A DNA stretch of 15,487 bases from NCBI GenBank assembly GCA_965198325.1, contig CBDAPE010000004.1:1-15487 (forward strand), given 5' to 3'. The notes under the pieces are model-generated. The model had not been told where the DNA came from, did no database searches, and worked only from the letters and a program-made list of their open reading frames with translations. The translations under genes and the position numbers were made by a program. Positions 7,749-13,853 of the stretch are shown piece after piece. Numbering within the stretch: position 1 is the stretch's first letter; each line of letters starts with the position of its first letter. Source of the DNA: CBDAPE01 sp965198325 (lineage in GTDB: Bacteria > Pseudomonadota > Alphaproteobacteria > UBA828 > JAPUJA01).

Positions 7749-7792
7749 CCGGCGATTGCCGGACAGGGCGGTTTCGCTCGGCGCGGGCGAGC
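7749..7792 (+). other. Two small stem-loops between tmoA and tmoB
   Basis: CCGGC-GATT-GCCGG (7749-7762) and GCTCG-N7-CGAGC (7776-7792) are two 5-bp GC hairpins in the 88-nt gap after the alpha gene. This is the only long gap inside the operon. Neither is followed by a T-run, so they are not intrinsic terminators; they may mark an mRNA processing or stability point. Confidence 0.35.
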
Positions 7793-7829
7793 CCGTGTCG
7801 CAACTATAAGTTAGGGAGAGACAGGCACC

Positions 7830-8087
7830 GTGTCGGGTCACAAGCTTCACATCGCCTACAATTTCGAAGGCGGCTACGAATACAAGATGATCGCGGTCGA
7901 CCCCGAGATCACCATGGACGAATTCGCCCAGATGTGCGCGAACACTATGATTGGCGTTGAAGTGCGTCCGCGGGAAGGAACGCTGCGAGTCCGCAAGCAG
8001 GAGGATAGCGAGCCTCATCCGCGCGACATGAAGATCAGCGAGACCGACTGGATCGACGCCGAACCGGTCGTCGTTTATTACGAATAG
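7830..8087 (+). CDS. tmoB: Monooxygenase hydroxylase gamma subunit (TmoB-like)
   Basis: This 85-residue protein corresponds to TmoB (about 84 residues), the small ubiquitin-fold subunit that binds the outside of the alpha-beta hydroxylase. The diagnostic stretches are PREGTLRVRK (residues 52-61) and PRDMKISE (68-75), both matching TmoB blocks as I recall them. The start is GTG at 7830, chosen because GGGAGAG lies about 9 nt upstream and the N-terminus then aligns with TmoB. It has no catalytic residues. Its presence places the enzyme in the four-component toluene/alkene group rather than the propane (PrmABCD) group, which lacks this subunit. Confidence 0.9.
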   Translation: MSGHKLHIAYNFEGGYEYKMIAVDPEITMDEFAQMCANTMIGVEVRPREGTLRVRKQEDSEPHPRDMKISETDWIDAEPVVVYYE

Positions 8088-8121
8088 GCGAGCCGAGACG
8101 CATTAGAGGAAAGCCCTGGTC

Positions 8122-8418
8122 ATGGCGGAGCGAACGAAAAACATGGCGGGCCCGGTCGTCCGCGCGGGCGATATCGCCCAAGCCGTTGCCGAGGCCGCCG
8201 AGATCGACAATCCGGACAAGGACATTCTCGTCGAAGACCACGGGGCGTATTTGCGGATCGAGGCCGACGGCGGCCTGATTGTTCGCGAAGAAACGGTATC
8301 GGAAATTCTCGGACGGCCGTTCGAAATTCGAGATCTCGAAGTTAATTTGAGCGGCTTTTCAGGCTTCATCGACACGCAAGACGATCACGTGCGTTTCTAT
8401 CTGGAGAAAACGCTTTAG
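8122..8418 (+). CDS. tmoD: Monooxygenase effector/coupling protein (TmoD-like)
   Basis: This 98-residue cofactorless effector corresponds to TmoD/MmoB. It docks over the diiron site and tunes electron transfer, O2 activation and regiospecificity. Conserved blocks are GPVVRAGD (residues 10-17), AAEIDNPDKDI (25-35), LGRPFEIRDLEVNL (57-70) and a C-terminal RFYLEKTL, all close to TmoD. AGAGGAAA precedes the ATG. It follows the gamma gene by 34 nt; in toluene-4-monooxygenase operons the Rieske ferredoxin gene tmoC sits at exactly this place, and no room for it exists here. Confidence 0.92.
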   Translation: MAERTKNMAGPVVRAGDIAQAVAEAAEIDNPDKDILVEDHGAYLRIEADGGLIVREETVSEILGRPFEIRDLEVNLSGFSGFIDTQDDHVRFYLEKTL

Positions 8419-8451
8419 GCCTGCGCCGGATGCGCGCCGAAGGAGAGAACC

Positions 8452-9486
8452 ATGGCGGACGATAAAGTTCCCCCGATGTCAAATCAGGCGGATTTCGATC
8501 TGCCCGAGGGTGCCAAGCCGCTCAAAACCTGGAGCTACCTGTCGGGCGACAGGCGCCGACCCAGCGAGTATGAGGTCGTTAGCACCCGCCTGTTCTACAA
8601 CCGCGACGATCCCGAACGGCCCTGGACAATCGGCCTCAATCAGCCTCTCAACGTCTGGTACAAGAAATACGCCAACGGATCGCCGCTCGCGCACGACGAT
8701 TTCGAGGCCTTCCGCGACCCCGACCAGATGACCTATCGGGCCTACACGGTGATTCAGGACGGCCAGGAAAGCTACGTCGACGGGTTACTCGAACACAATG
8801 CGGGGCTCGGCGACGACACGCAGTATCCGGACGACTGGGCCAATATTCTGGCCAGCCTCTACGCGCCGGGCCGTTACCTCCTCCACACGGTTCAGATGTC
8901 GTCGTCCTACCTGTTCCATATGGCGCCCGCGAGCACGATCGGCATTTGTTCGTCCTTTCAGGCGTCCGATCAGCTCCGCTGGGTTTCGCGTATCGCCTAT
9001 CGCACCGTCGAACTCGCCAATAGCCGCCCCGGTTTCGGCTTCAACGAGAATGAGCGGGTTCATTGGGAGAACGACGAGGCGTGGCAAGGATTTCGCGAGC
9101 TGATGGAAAAGGTTCTCGTGGCCTACGACTGGGGCGAAACCTTCGTCGCCTGCAACCTGATCGCCAAGCCGGTGATCGACGAGACGTTTTTCAGGCAATT
9201 CGGCAATGTCGCACGGGCCAATGGCGACACGCTGCTGGGGCTTCTGGGCGAGGCCGCGTTGCGCGATAGCGACCGCTCGCGCCGGTGGGCGGGCGAACTG
9301 GTCCGCTTTCTCCAGGAGAAGGAAGGCAACCAGAACCATCTTGACAAGTGGGTCGCGAAGTGGCTGCCGCTCGCCAATCAGGCAGTCGACGCCTTCTGCG
9401 CCGCACTGCCCGACGGCGAGCCGGCTGCCGAAGCCGCCAAACGCGACGCCAAAAATTTTCGTAAAGGTCTGGGGCTGAGCGGCTAG
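8452..9486 (+). CDS. tmoE: Monooxygenase hydroxylase beta subunit (TmoE-like)
   Basis: This 344-residue protein is the structural beta subunit of the hydroxylase, with the same four-helix-bundle ancestry as alpha but no metal ligands. It matches TmoE (about 327 residues) through PLKTWSYL (23-30), the WYKKYANGSPLAHD segment (64-77), DPDQMTYRAY (83-92), QDGQESYV, MAPASTIGICS and ELMEKVLVAYDWGE. The extra length is an N-terminal extension of about 15-20 residues and a somewhat longer C-terminus. GGAGAG lies 5 nt before the ATG. It is the last gene of the operon: the 253 bp after it hold no frame, so the reductase gene tmoF that normally follows is missing. Confidence 0.93.
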   Translation: MADDKVPPMSNQADFDLPEGAKPLKTWSYLSGDRRRPSEYEVVSTRLFYNRDDPERPWTIGLNQPLNVWYKKYANGSPLAHDDFEAFRDPDQMTYRAYTVIQDGQESYVDGLLEHNAGLGDDTQYPDDWANILASLYAPGRYLLHTVQMSSSYLFHMAPASTIGICSSFQASDQLRWVSRIAYRTVELANSRPGFGFNENERVHWENDEAWQGFRELMEKVLVAYDWGETFVACNLIAKPVIDETFFRQFGNVARANGDTLLGLLGEAALRDSDRSRRWAGELVRFLQEKEGNQNHLDKWVAKWLPLANQAVDAFCAALPDGEPAAEAAKRDAKNFRKGLGLSG

Positions 9487-9615
9487 GATCGCTCCGCTGA
9501 CGTTATCCCTCGTTACAGCAGGGCCGGCCTGCCGTTCCTGCGGTCTACTATCCCTATAGCGCCGATTTGATTGTCAGCTTGCGGGCGCTTAAAAAATGCG
9601 GCTAAAGAGGGAATC

Positions 9616-9643
9616 AACCGCCCGGCATGCTGCGGCGGTTTTT
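9616..9643 (+). terminator. Intrinsic terminator of the monooxygenase operon
   Basis: AACCGCC (9616-9622) pairs with GGCGGTT (9634-9640) across an 11-nt loop, and a run of five T (9639-9643) closes it. It lies 130 bp past the beta-subunit stop on the coding strand. No competing terminator was seen nearer. Confidence 0.65.
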
Positions 9644-9687
9644 CTGTTGGGACCGGCCCACCGCGACCGGCCCGCGGGATTTGAACG

Positions 9688-9716
9688 AGCAGCTTGCACC
9701 CGCGTGATCAGCTGCT
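9688..9716 (-). terminator. Stem-loop downstream of acoB
   Basis: AGCAGCT and AGCTGCT form a 7-bp stem around 15 nt that contain a further CAC/GTG 3-bp pairing. It begins 24 nt past the acoB stop on its coding strand. It lacks a T-run, so it may be a 3' stabilising hairpin or a weak, factor-dependent terminator. Confidence 0.35.
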
Positions 9717-9739
9717 AAAGCGCCACGGGAACGACCGCC

Positions 9740-10762
9740 CTAGGCCTGATACGCCGCCGTCTCCCGCACCGCCGCCTCAATCGTCGCGGTACTGGGAATC
9801 CAGAGGTCTTCGAGCGCAGGGCTGAACGGCACGGGAGTATGGGGGGCCGTAATTCTTTGCACGGGTGCCTTGAGCGCCCCGAACAAGTTTTCGCCGACCA
9901 ACGACGAGATATCACCCGCGAGATTGCAACGCGGCGTCGCTTCGTCGATGACGATGACCCGGCCCGTGTTCTCCGCACTTTCCAGGATCGTCTCCTCGTC
10001 GAGCGGCGAGGTGGAGCGCAGATCGATCACGTCGCATTCCACGCCATCTGCGGCGACCGCTTCGGCGACCTGAAGCGCATAACCCACCATCATGCCATGG
10101 GTGACGATGGTGACGTCGCCACCCTCGCGCGCATAGTTGGCCTCGCCGATGGGGATCGCGTAGGGTTCCTCCGGCACGTCGCCCGTCATTTCGAACAGTG
10201 CCTTGTGTTCGCAGAACACCACCGGATCGTCGTCGCGGATCGCTGCAATCAGCAAGCCCTTCACTTCGTAGGGAGACGACGGTATGACGCATTTGAGCCC
10301 CGGCACGTGCGTGAAGATCGGGTGCAGCGACTGCGAATGTTGCGCCGCCGCCCGCAGCCCCGCTCCAATCGCGGTGCGAATGACGACAGGCGTCTTCGCC
10401 TTGCCGCCGAACATGTAGCGGAACTTGGCAGCCTGGTTGTAGATCTGGTCGAAACAGACGCCGAGGAAATCGCAGAACATCAACTCGCCGACGGGCCGGT
10501 AGCCCGCGCTGGCCGCGCCCACGGCGGCACCGATGAAGGCGGATTCGCTGATCGGCGTATCCATGATCCGATCGCCGCCGTATTTCTTGTAGAGCCCCGC
10601 GGTCAAGCCGAACGGCCCGCCCCAGGCCTCATCCTCGCCTTCGAGATGGGTGCCCGCGCCACCGACGACGTCTTCGCCCATGATGATAACTTTCTCGTCG
10701 CGCTCCATCTCCTGGTCGAGCGCCTCGATGATCGCTTGCCGGTAGGAAATCTTCCGTGCCAT
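9740..10762 (-). CDS. acoB: TPP-dependent dehydrogenase E1 beta subunit, acetoin-dehydrogenase type
   Basis: This 340-residue beta chain is from a heterotetrameric E1 of the pyruvate/acetoin dehydrogenase group. It carries the N-terminal signature ISYRQAIIEAL, the thiamine-activating Glu73 in DTPISE, the RTAIGAG segment and the catalytic-region QHSQSLHPIF (His142). The C-terminal transketolase domain follows (VIDLRSTSPLDEETI). With E1 alpha it decarboxylates a 2-oxoacid or cleaves acetoin, passing the acyl or acetyl group to a lipoyl E2. The start is supported by AGGGAGAG about 6 nt upstream. It follows acoA by 21 nt in one operon. E1 beta is certain; the acetoin-type label rests mainly on its partner, and a branched-chain or pyruvate role is the alternative. 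Confidence 0.88.
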   Translation of the reverse strand: MARKISYRQAIIEALDQEMERDEKVIIMGEDVVGGAGTHLEGEDEAWGGPFGLTAGLYKKYGGDRIMDTPISESAFIGAAVGAASAGYRPVGELMFCDFLGVCFDQIYNQAAKFRYMFGGKAKTPVVIRTAIGAGLRAAAQHSQSLHPIFTHVPGLKCVIPSSPYEVKGLLIAAIRDDDPVVFCEHKALFEMTGDVPEEPYAIPIGEANYAREGGDVTIVTHGMMVGYALQVAEAVAADGVECDVIDLRSTSPLDEETILESAENTGRVIVIDEATPRCNLAGDISSLVGENLFGALKAPVQRITAPHTPVPFSPALEDLWIPSTATIEAAVRETAAYQA

Positions 10763-10783
10763 GGCTTCTCTCCCTCTCCACGC

Positions 10784-11752
10784 TCAATAGGAAATGTAGA
10801 CGTCGGTGAGCAGGTCCTCCGGACCCGGCTCAGGGCTCGACTTGGCATGCGCCACCGCATCTTCGACGAGTGCCGCGATCTCGCTATCGATCGCGGGCAG
10901 GGCCTCGGTGTCGAGCAATCCCGTCTCGGTTGTCCGGGCAACGAAATTCTCTATGCAATCCCGATTCGCCCGCAGGTTCTCGACCTCATTCTCGCCCCGG
11001 TAAGTCTGGGCGTCGCCCTCCTCGTGGCCGTAATACCGGTTAACCTTGCATTCGATGAGCGACGGTCCACCTCCCGTACGCGCCCGCTCGATCGCCTCAC
11101 CCGCCGCCTCCCAGACGGCAAAGAAGTCGTGGCCGTCGACCGAGACGCCGGGCATACCGAAGCCGCCCGCCCGGTCCGAGACGTTATCGCAGGCGACCGA
11201 CCAGGAACTCGACGTGGCTTCCGCGTAGCCGTTGTTCTCGCAGACGAACACGCAAGGAAGGTTCCAGACTTTCGCAAGGTTGAGGCTCTCGAAGGTCGTC
11301 CCCTGGTTCGAACCGCCGTCGCCAAAGAAAGCGACCGCGACCTTTCCTTTGCCGTCAAGCTTGGCGGCGAGCCCCGCGCCGCAGACCAGCGGCGGCCCGC
11401 CGCCTACGATGCCGTTCGCGCCCAGCATGCCCTTGTCCAGATCGGCGATGTGCATGGAGCCGCCCTTGCCCCGGCACAGCCCTGTCGCCTTGCCGAAAAT
11501 TTCGGCCATCATGCCTTTGAGATCGCAGCCTTTGGCGATGCAGTGACCGTGGCCCCTGTGGGTACTCGCGATCTTGTCCTCGTCGCTCAGGTGCATCATC
11601 AGTCCGGTGCCGCAGGCTTCCTCGCCGGCATAGAGATGCACAAAACCCGGTATGCTCCCGGCCGCGAACTCGAGGCGCACGCGCTCCTCGAACTCGCGGA
11701 TGGTCTTCATCATCCGGTACGCACGTAGCGTGTCGTCTTTCGATAGCTGCAT
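10784..11752 (-). CDS. acoA: TPP-dependent dehydrogenase E1 alpha subunit, acetoin-dehydrogenase type
   Basis: This 322-residue alpha chain has the thiamine-diphosphate motif GDGG...NN (Gly144-Asp145-Gly146, then Asn173-Asn174). The stretch HIADLDKGMLGANGIVGGG (101-119) and ENNGYAEAT (172-180) are the forms I recall for acetoin dehydrogenase AcoA. In that system acetoin is split to acetaldehyde and an acetyl group carried to CoA by E2. No E2 or E3 gene is in the window. The start at 11752 is preferred to 11761 because GGGGGAG sits 9 nt upstream of it but directly abuts the earlier ATG; the resulting N-terminus MQLSKDDTLRAYRMM is typical. It is divergent from the SDR operon over about 160 bp. 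Confidence 0.9.
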   Translation of the reverse strand: MQLSKDDTLRAYRMMKTIREFEERVRLEFAAGSIPGFVHLYAGEEACGTGLMMHLSDEDKIASTHRGHGHCIAKGCDLKGMMAEIFGKATGLCRGKGGSMHIADLDKGMLGANGIVGGGPPLVCGAGLAAKLDGKGKVAVAFFGDGGSNQGTTFESLNLAKVWNLPCVFVCENNGYAEATSSSWSVACDNVSDRAGGFGMPGVSVDGHDFFAVWEAAGEAIERARTGGGPSLIECKVNRYYGHEEGDAQTYRGENEVENLRANRDCIENFVARTTETGLLDTEALPAIDSEIAALVEDAVAHAKSSPEPGPEDLLTDVYISY

Positions 11753-11761
11753 GATGATCAT

Positions 11762-11768
11762 CTCCCCC
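11762..11768 (-). promoter_or_regulatory. Ribosome site deciding the acoA start
   Basis: GGGGGAG on the minus strand lies 9 nt before ATG 11752 and 0 nt before ATG 11761. The spacing favours the inner start. Confidence 0.7.
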
Positions 11769-11791
11769 GATGGTCGCGTCGTGGTTGCGCG

Positions 11792-11813
11792 AGCGCTGAT
11801 CCAGTGTAGCGCT
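11792..11813. promoter_or_regulatory. Paired AGCGCT sites in the divergent acoA/SDR promoter region
   Basis: AGCGCT, itself palindromic, occurs at 11792-11797 and 11808-11813, giving a 6-10-6 dyad centred in the gap between divergent acoA and the SDR operon. The spacing would put the half-sites about 16 bp apart. A shared regulator site is possible, but GC-rich chance recurrence cannot be excluded. Confidence 0.3.
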
Positions 11814-11873
11814 TACCGGGAGCGGTGAGCAATCCGCGAGACGCGACCTCTGGCGATTTGCGCGCCGCTCACC

Positions 11874-11879
11874 CATAAT
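11874..11879 (+). promoter_or_regulatory. Possible -10 box of the SDR operon
   Basis: CATAAT (five of six to TATAAT) lies 36 nt before the first SDR start. The matching -35 position (11851-11856, TGGCGA) is poor, so an activator would be needed if this is the promoter. Confidence 0.3.
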
Positions 11880-11914
11880 CACCCTCGATCGGCGTAAAAC
11901 CAGGGAGAGCAGAT

Positions 11915-12712
11915 ATGGGTCGGCTAGACGGCAAGATCGCAATTGTCACCGGCGGCGCATCGGGAATCGGGCGGGCGAGCGCGATCCGGCTGGCCGAGGA
12001 GGGCGCCAAGGTGGCAATCACGGATCTGAACGCCGAAGACGGCGAGGGCGCGGCCCAGGAGATCGTGGACGCCGGCGGCGAGGCGATCTTCCTCAAGCAC
12101 GACGTGTCGAACGAGGACCAATGGAAGGTCGTGATCGAGACCGTGCTCGAACGCTACGGCCGGCTCGACGTGTTATTGAACAACGCGGGGATCCAGTTCT
12201 CCAAGTCGGTCGAAGATACAACGGTCGAAGAATGGCAGCGCATCATGGCGGTCAACGCCGATGGCGTCTTTCTAGGCACGAAATACGCTATCGTGGCGAT
12301 GAAGAAGAACGGCCCGGCGGGCGGCTCGATCATCAATATGTCGTCGACCTACGGCATGATCGGTGAAGGCATTAACGCCGCCTACTGCGCAACCAAGGGC
12401 GCGGTGATGAACTTCACGAAATCGGTAGCACTCCACTGCGGCAAAGCGGGCTACAACATCCGGGTCAATTCGGTCCACCCCGGCGCCGTGCGCACGCCGC
12501 TCACCGATGTCGAGATCAACGACATCGTCGCGATCAAGGGCTATGACACCGTCGAGGAAGCTATCGAGAAGGAATGGGCGCCGATCCACCCGATCGGCCG
12601 GATTGGCGAGCCGATCGACATCGCGAACGGCGTGGTCTACCTCGCCTCCGACGAAGCAAGTTTCATGACGGGTGCCGAGCTGGTCATCGACGGCGGGATG
12701 ATCGCCCAATGA
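11915..12712 (+). CDS. SDR-family secondary alcohol dehydrogenase (first of tandem pair)
   Basis: This 265-residue classical short-chain dehydrogenase/reductase has the cofactor motif TGGASGIG (12-19) and NNAG (89-92). The catalytic tetrad is Asn114, Ser144, Tyr157 and Lys161 (YCATK). The family tail VIDGGMIAQ ends the protein. Asp37 at the end of the second strand indicates NAD(H) rather than NADP(H). Overall pattern and the GAGASIINMSS-like centre (GSIINMSSTYG) resemble Lactobacillus R-specific alcohol dehydrogenase and cyclohexanol dehydrogenases, which interconvert secondary alcohols and ketones. GGGAGAG precedes the ATG. The stop overlaps the next start as ATGA. The substrate is inferred from neighbours, not from the sequence. 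Confidence 0.9.
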   Translation: MGRLDGKIAIVTGGASGIGRASAIRLAEEGAKVAITDLNAEDGEGAAQEIVDAGGEAIFLKHDVSNEDQWKVVIETVLERYGRLDVLLNNAGIQFSKSVEDTTVEEWQRIMAVNADGVFLGTKYAIVAMKKNGPAGGSIINMSSTYGMIGEGINAAYCATKGAVMNFTKSVALHCGKAGYNIRVNSVHPGAVRTPLTDVEINDIVAIKGYDTVEEAIEKEWAPIHPIGRIGEPIDIANGVVYLASDEASFMTGAELVIDGGMIAQ

Positions 12713-13506
12713 GCGACCGGGTCGCCGGAAAGGTTGCAATTGTTACGGGCGCCGCCTCGGGCATCGGCCGGGGAAGCGCCGTGATGCTTGCCAAGGAAGG
12801 GGCCAAAGTCGTCGTCACCGATCTCGATGAGACCGCCGGTCAGGCGACGGTTGATGAGATCGTCGCCGCGGGCGGCGAGGCGGTTTTTCTGTGCCAGGAC
12901 GTGACAAACGAAACGCGCTGGACGGAAATCGTCGCCGAGACGCTGGCACGCTTCGGCCGGCTCGACATCTTGCACAACAACGCCGGGGTGCAGAAATCCG
13001 CGACCATCGAGGAGGCGACTCTCGAGGACTGGCACTTCCACATGGACGCCAACGCGCTTGGCCTGTTTCTCGGCACAAGAGAGGCGATCGGAGCCATGAA
13101 GAAAAACGGCCCGGCGGGGGGTTCGATCATCAATACTGTTTCGACCTACGGCGTTGCGGGCGAGGAGATCAACGCCCCCTATTGCGCGAGCAAGGGGGCT
13201 GCGCGCAATTTCACCAAGGCGGCGGCGCTTAATTGTGGCAAGGCGGGCTACAATATCCGGGTCAACGCCGTGCATCCCGGCCTGATCGTAACCCCGCTCA
13301 TCGAACAGGAGCATCGCGACACGTTGGAAATCATGGGCTCGAGCGATGCCGACGCGCTGTGGGCGGAGTGGCAAGACGAGCATCCAATCGGCCGGCTCGG
13401 CCGACCCGAGGACATCGCCTATGGCGTTCTCTATCTGGCCTCCGACGAAGCGAGCTTCGTCAACGGCGCCGATCTGGTGATCGACGGCGGCTATCTCGCG
13501 CAGTAA
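12709..13506 (+). CDS. SDR-family secondary alcohol dehydrogenase (second of tandem pair)
   Basis: This is a paralogue of the preceding gene with the same 265-residue length. It shares TGAASGIG (13-20), HNNAG, NGPAGGSIIN and the KAGYNIRVNxVHPG block. The tetrad is Asn115, Ser145, Tyr158 and Lys162, and Asp38 implies NAD(H). The start is set at ATG 12709, overlapping the previous stop (ATGA), because MSDRVAGKVAIVTG aligns with the SDR N-terminus; the same frame is open 45 codons further upstream, but that is antisense-free carry-over inside the neighbour gene. The pair differ most at about residues 190-225, the substrate lobe, which suggests different substrates or opposite stereopreference. 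Confidence 0.9.
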   Translation: MSDRVAGKVAIVTGAASGIGRGSAVMLAKEGAKVVVTDLDETAGQATVDEIVAAGGEAVFLCQDVTNETRWTEIVAETLARFGRLDILHNNAGVQKSATIEEATLEDWHFHMDANALGLFLGTREAIGAMKKNGPAGGSIINTVSTYGVAGEEINAPYCASKGAARNFTKAAALNCGKAGYNIRVNAVHPGLIVTPLIEQEHRDTLEIMGSSDADALWAEWQDEHPIGRLGRPEDIAYGVLYLASDEASFVNGADLVIDGGYLAQ

Positions 13507-13523
13507 CGGGAAAGGCGGTAACC

Positions 13524-13853
13524 ATGTGCGGTCTGTGCGGAGCGCTTGCGGGCGGACGCCACTGGTCCGACGGCGCCGGGCGCGAGGGCTTTGAGGCGAG
13601 CCGGAAATACCGCAGCCGGCACGTCGAGCGGACACGCCGCACACACCTGATCAACCGTGTCCTCGGTATCCACGGCCTCTCGATCGAGGACTGGGGCGGC
13701 AGCAGCTACGTTTTGCACAGCCCGGCCGGTGCGGTGCAGATGGTTTCGACTCTGCCCGATCTTTGGCTCGCCATCGAACGTGAAACCGGCGAAGCCATCG
13801 ACCCCCTCGATCCGGCCCTGCTGACGCTGGCGAAGGCGGCCGCGGATGGCTGA
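13524..13853 (+). CDS. Unrecognised 109-residue protein, MCGLCG N-terminus
   Basis: I do not recognise this protein. It begins MCGLCGALAGG, so Cys2 and Cys5 form a CxxC, and loss of Met1 would leave an N-terminal Cys like that of class II glutamine amidotransferases (MCGIxG). The rest shows none of the other motifs of that fold and is far too short. A basic middle follows (SRKYRSRHVERTRRTH), then an amphipathic region with INRVLGIHGLSIEDWGGSSYVLH and an acidic, helical C-terminus. There is no signal peptide or membrane segment. GGAAAGGCGG lies just before the ATG, 17 nt after the second SDR, and the 3' end overlaps the GTPase gene by 8 nt. This supports a role with the COG0523 GTPase, possibly as metal-site partner; that role is inference. 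Confidence 0.75.
   Translation: MCGLCGALAGGRHWSDGAGREGFEASRKYRSRHVERTRRTHLINRVLGIHGLSIEDWGGSSYVLHSPAGAVQMVSTLPDLWLAIERETGEAIDPLDPALLTLAKAAADG

Noticed and set aside
9839..11728. A 629-codon open frame on the plus strand across acoB and acoA
   Set aside because: It is antisense to two clearly conserved E1 genes, its protein resembles no family, and long antisense frames are expected in GC-rich DNA with this codon bias.
12574..12708. 45-residue N-terminal extension of the second SDR
   Set aside because: It lies wholly inside the first SDR gene in another frame; the ATGA overlap start gives the canonical SDR N-terminus.
13233..13523. 97-residue N-terminal extension of the MCGLCG protein
   Set aside because: It reads out of frame through the second SDR; ATG 13524 has its own ribosome site.
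12637..13644. A 335-codon minus-strand frame opposite the second SDR
   Set aside because: It is antisense to a confirmed SDR and low in recognisable motifs.
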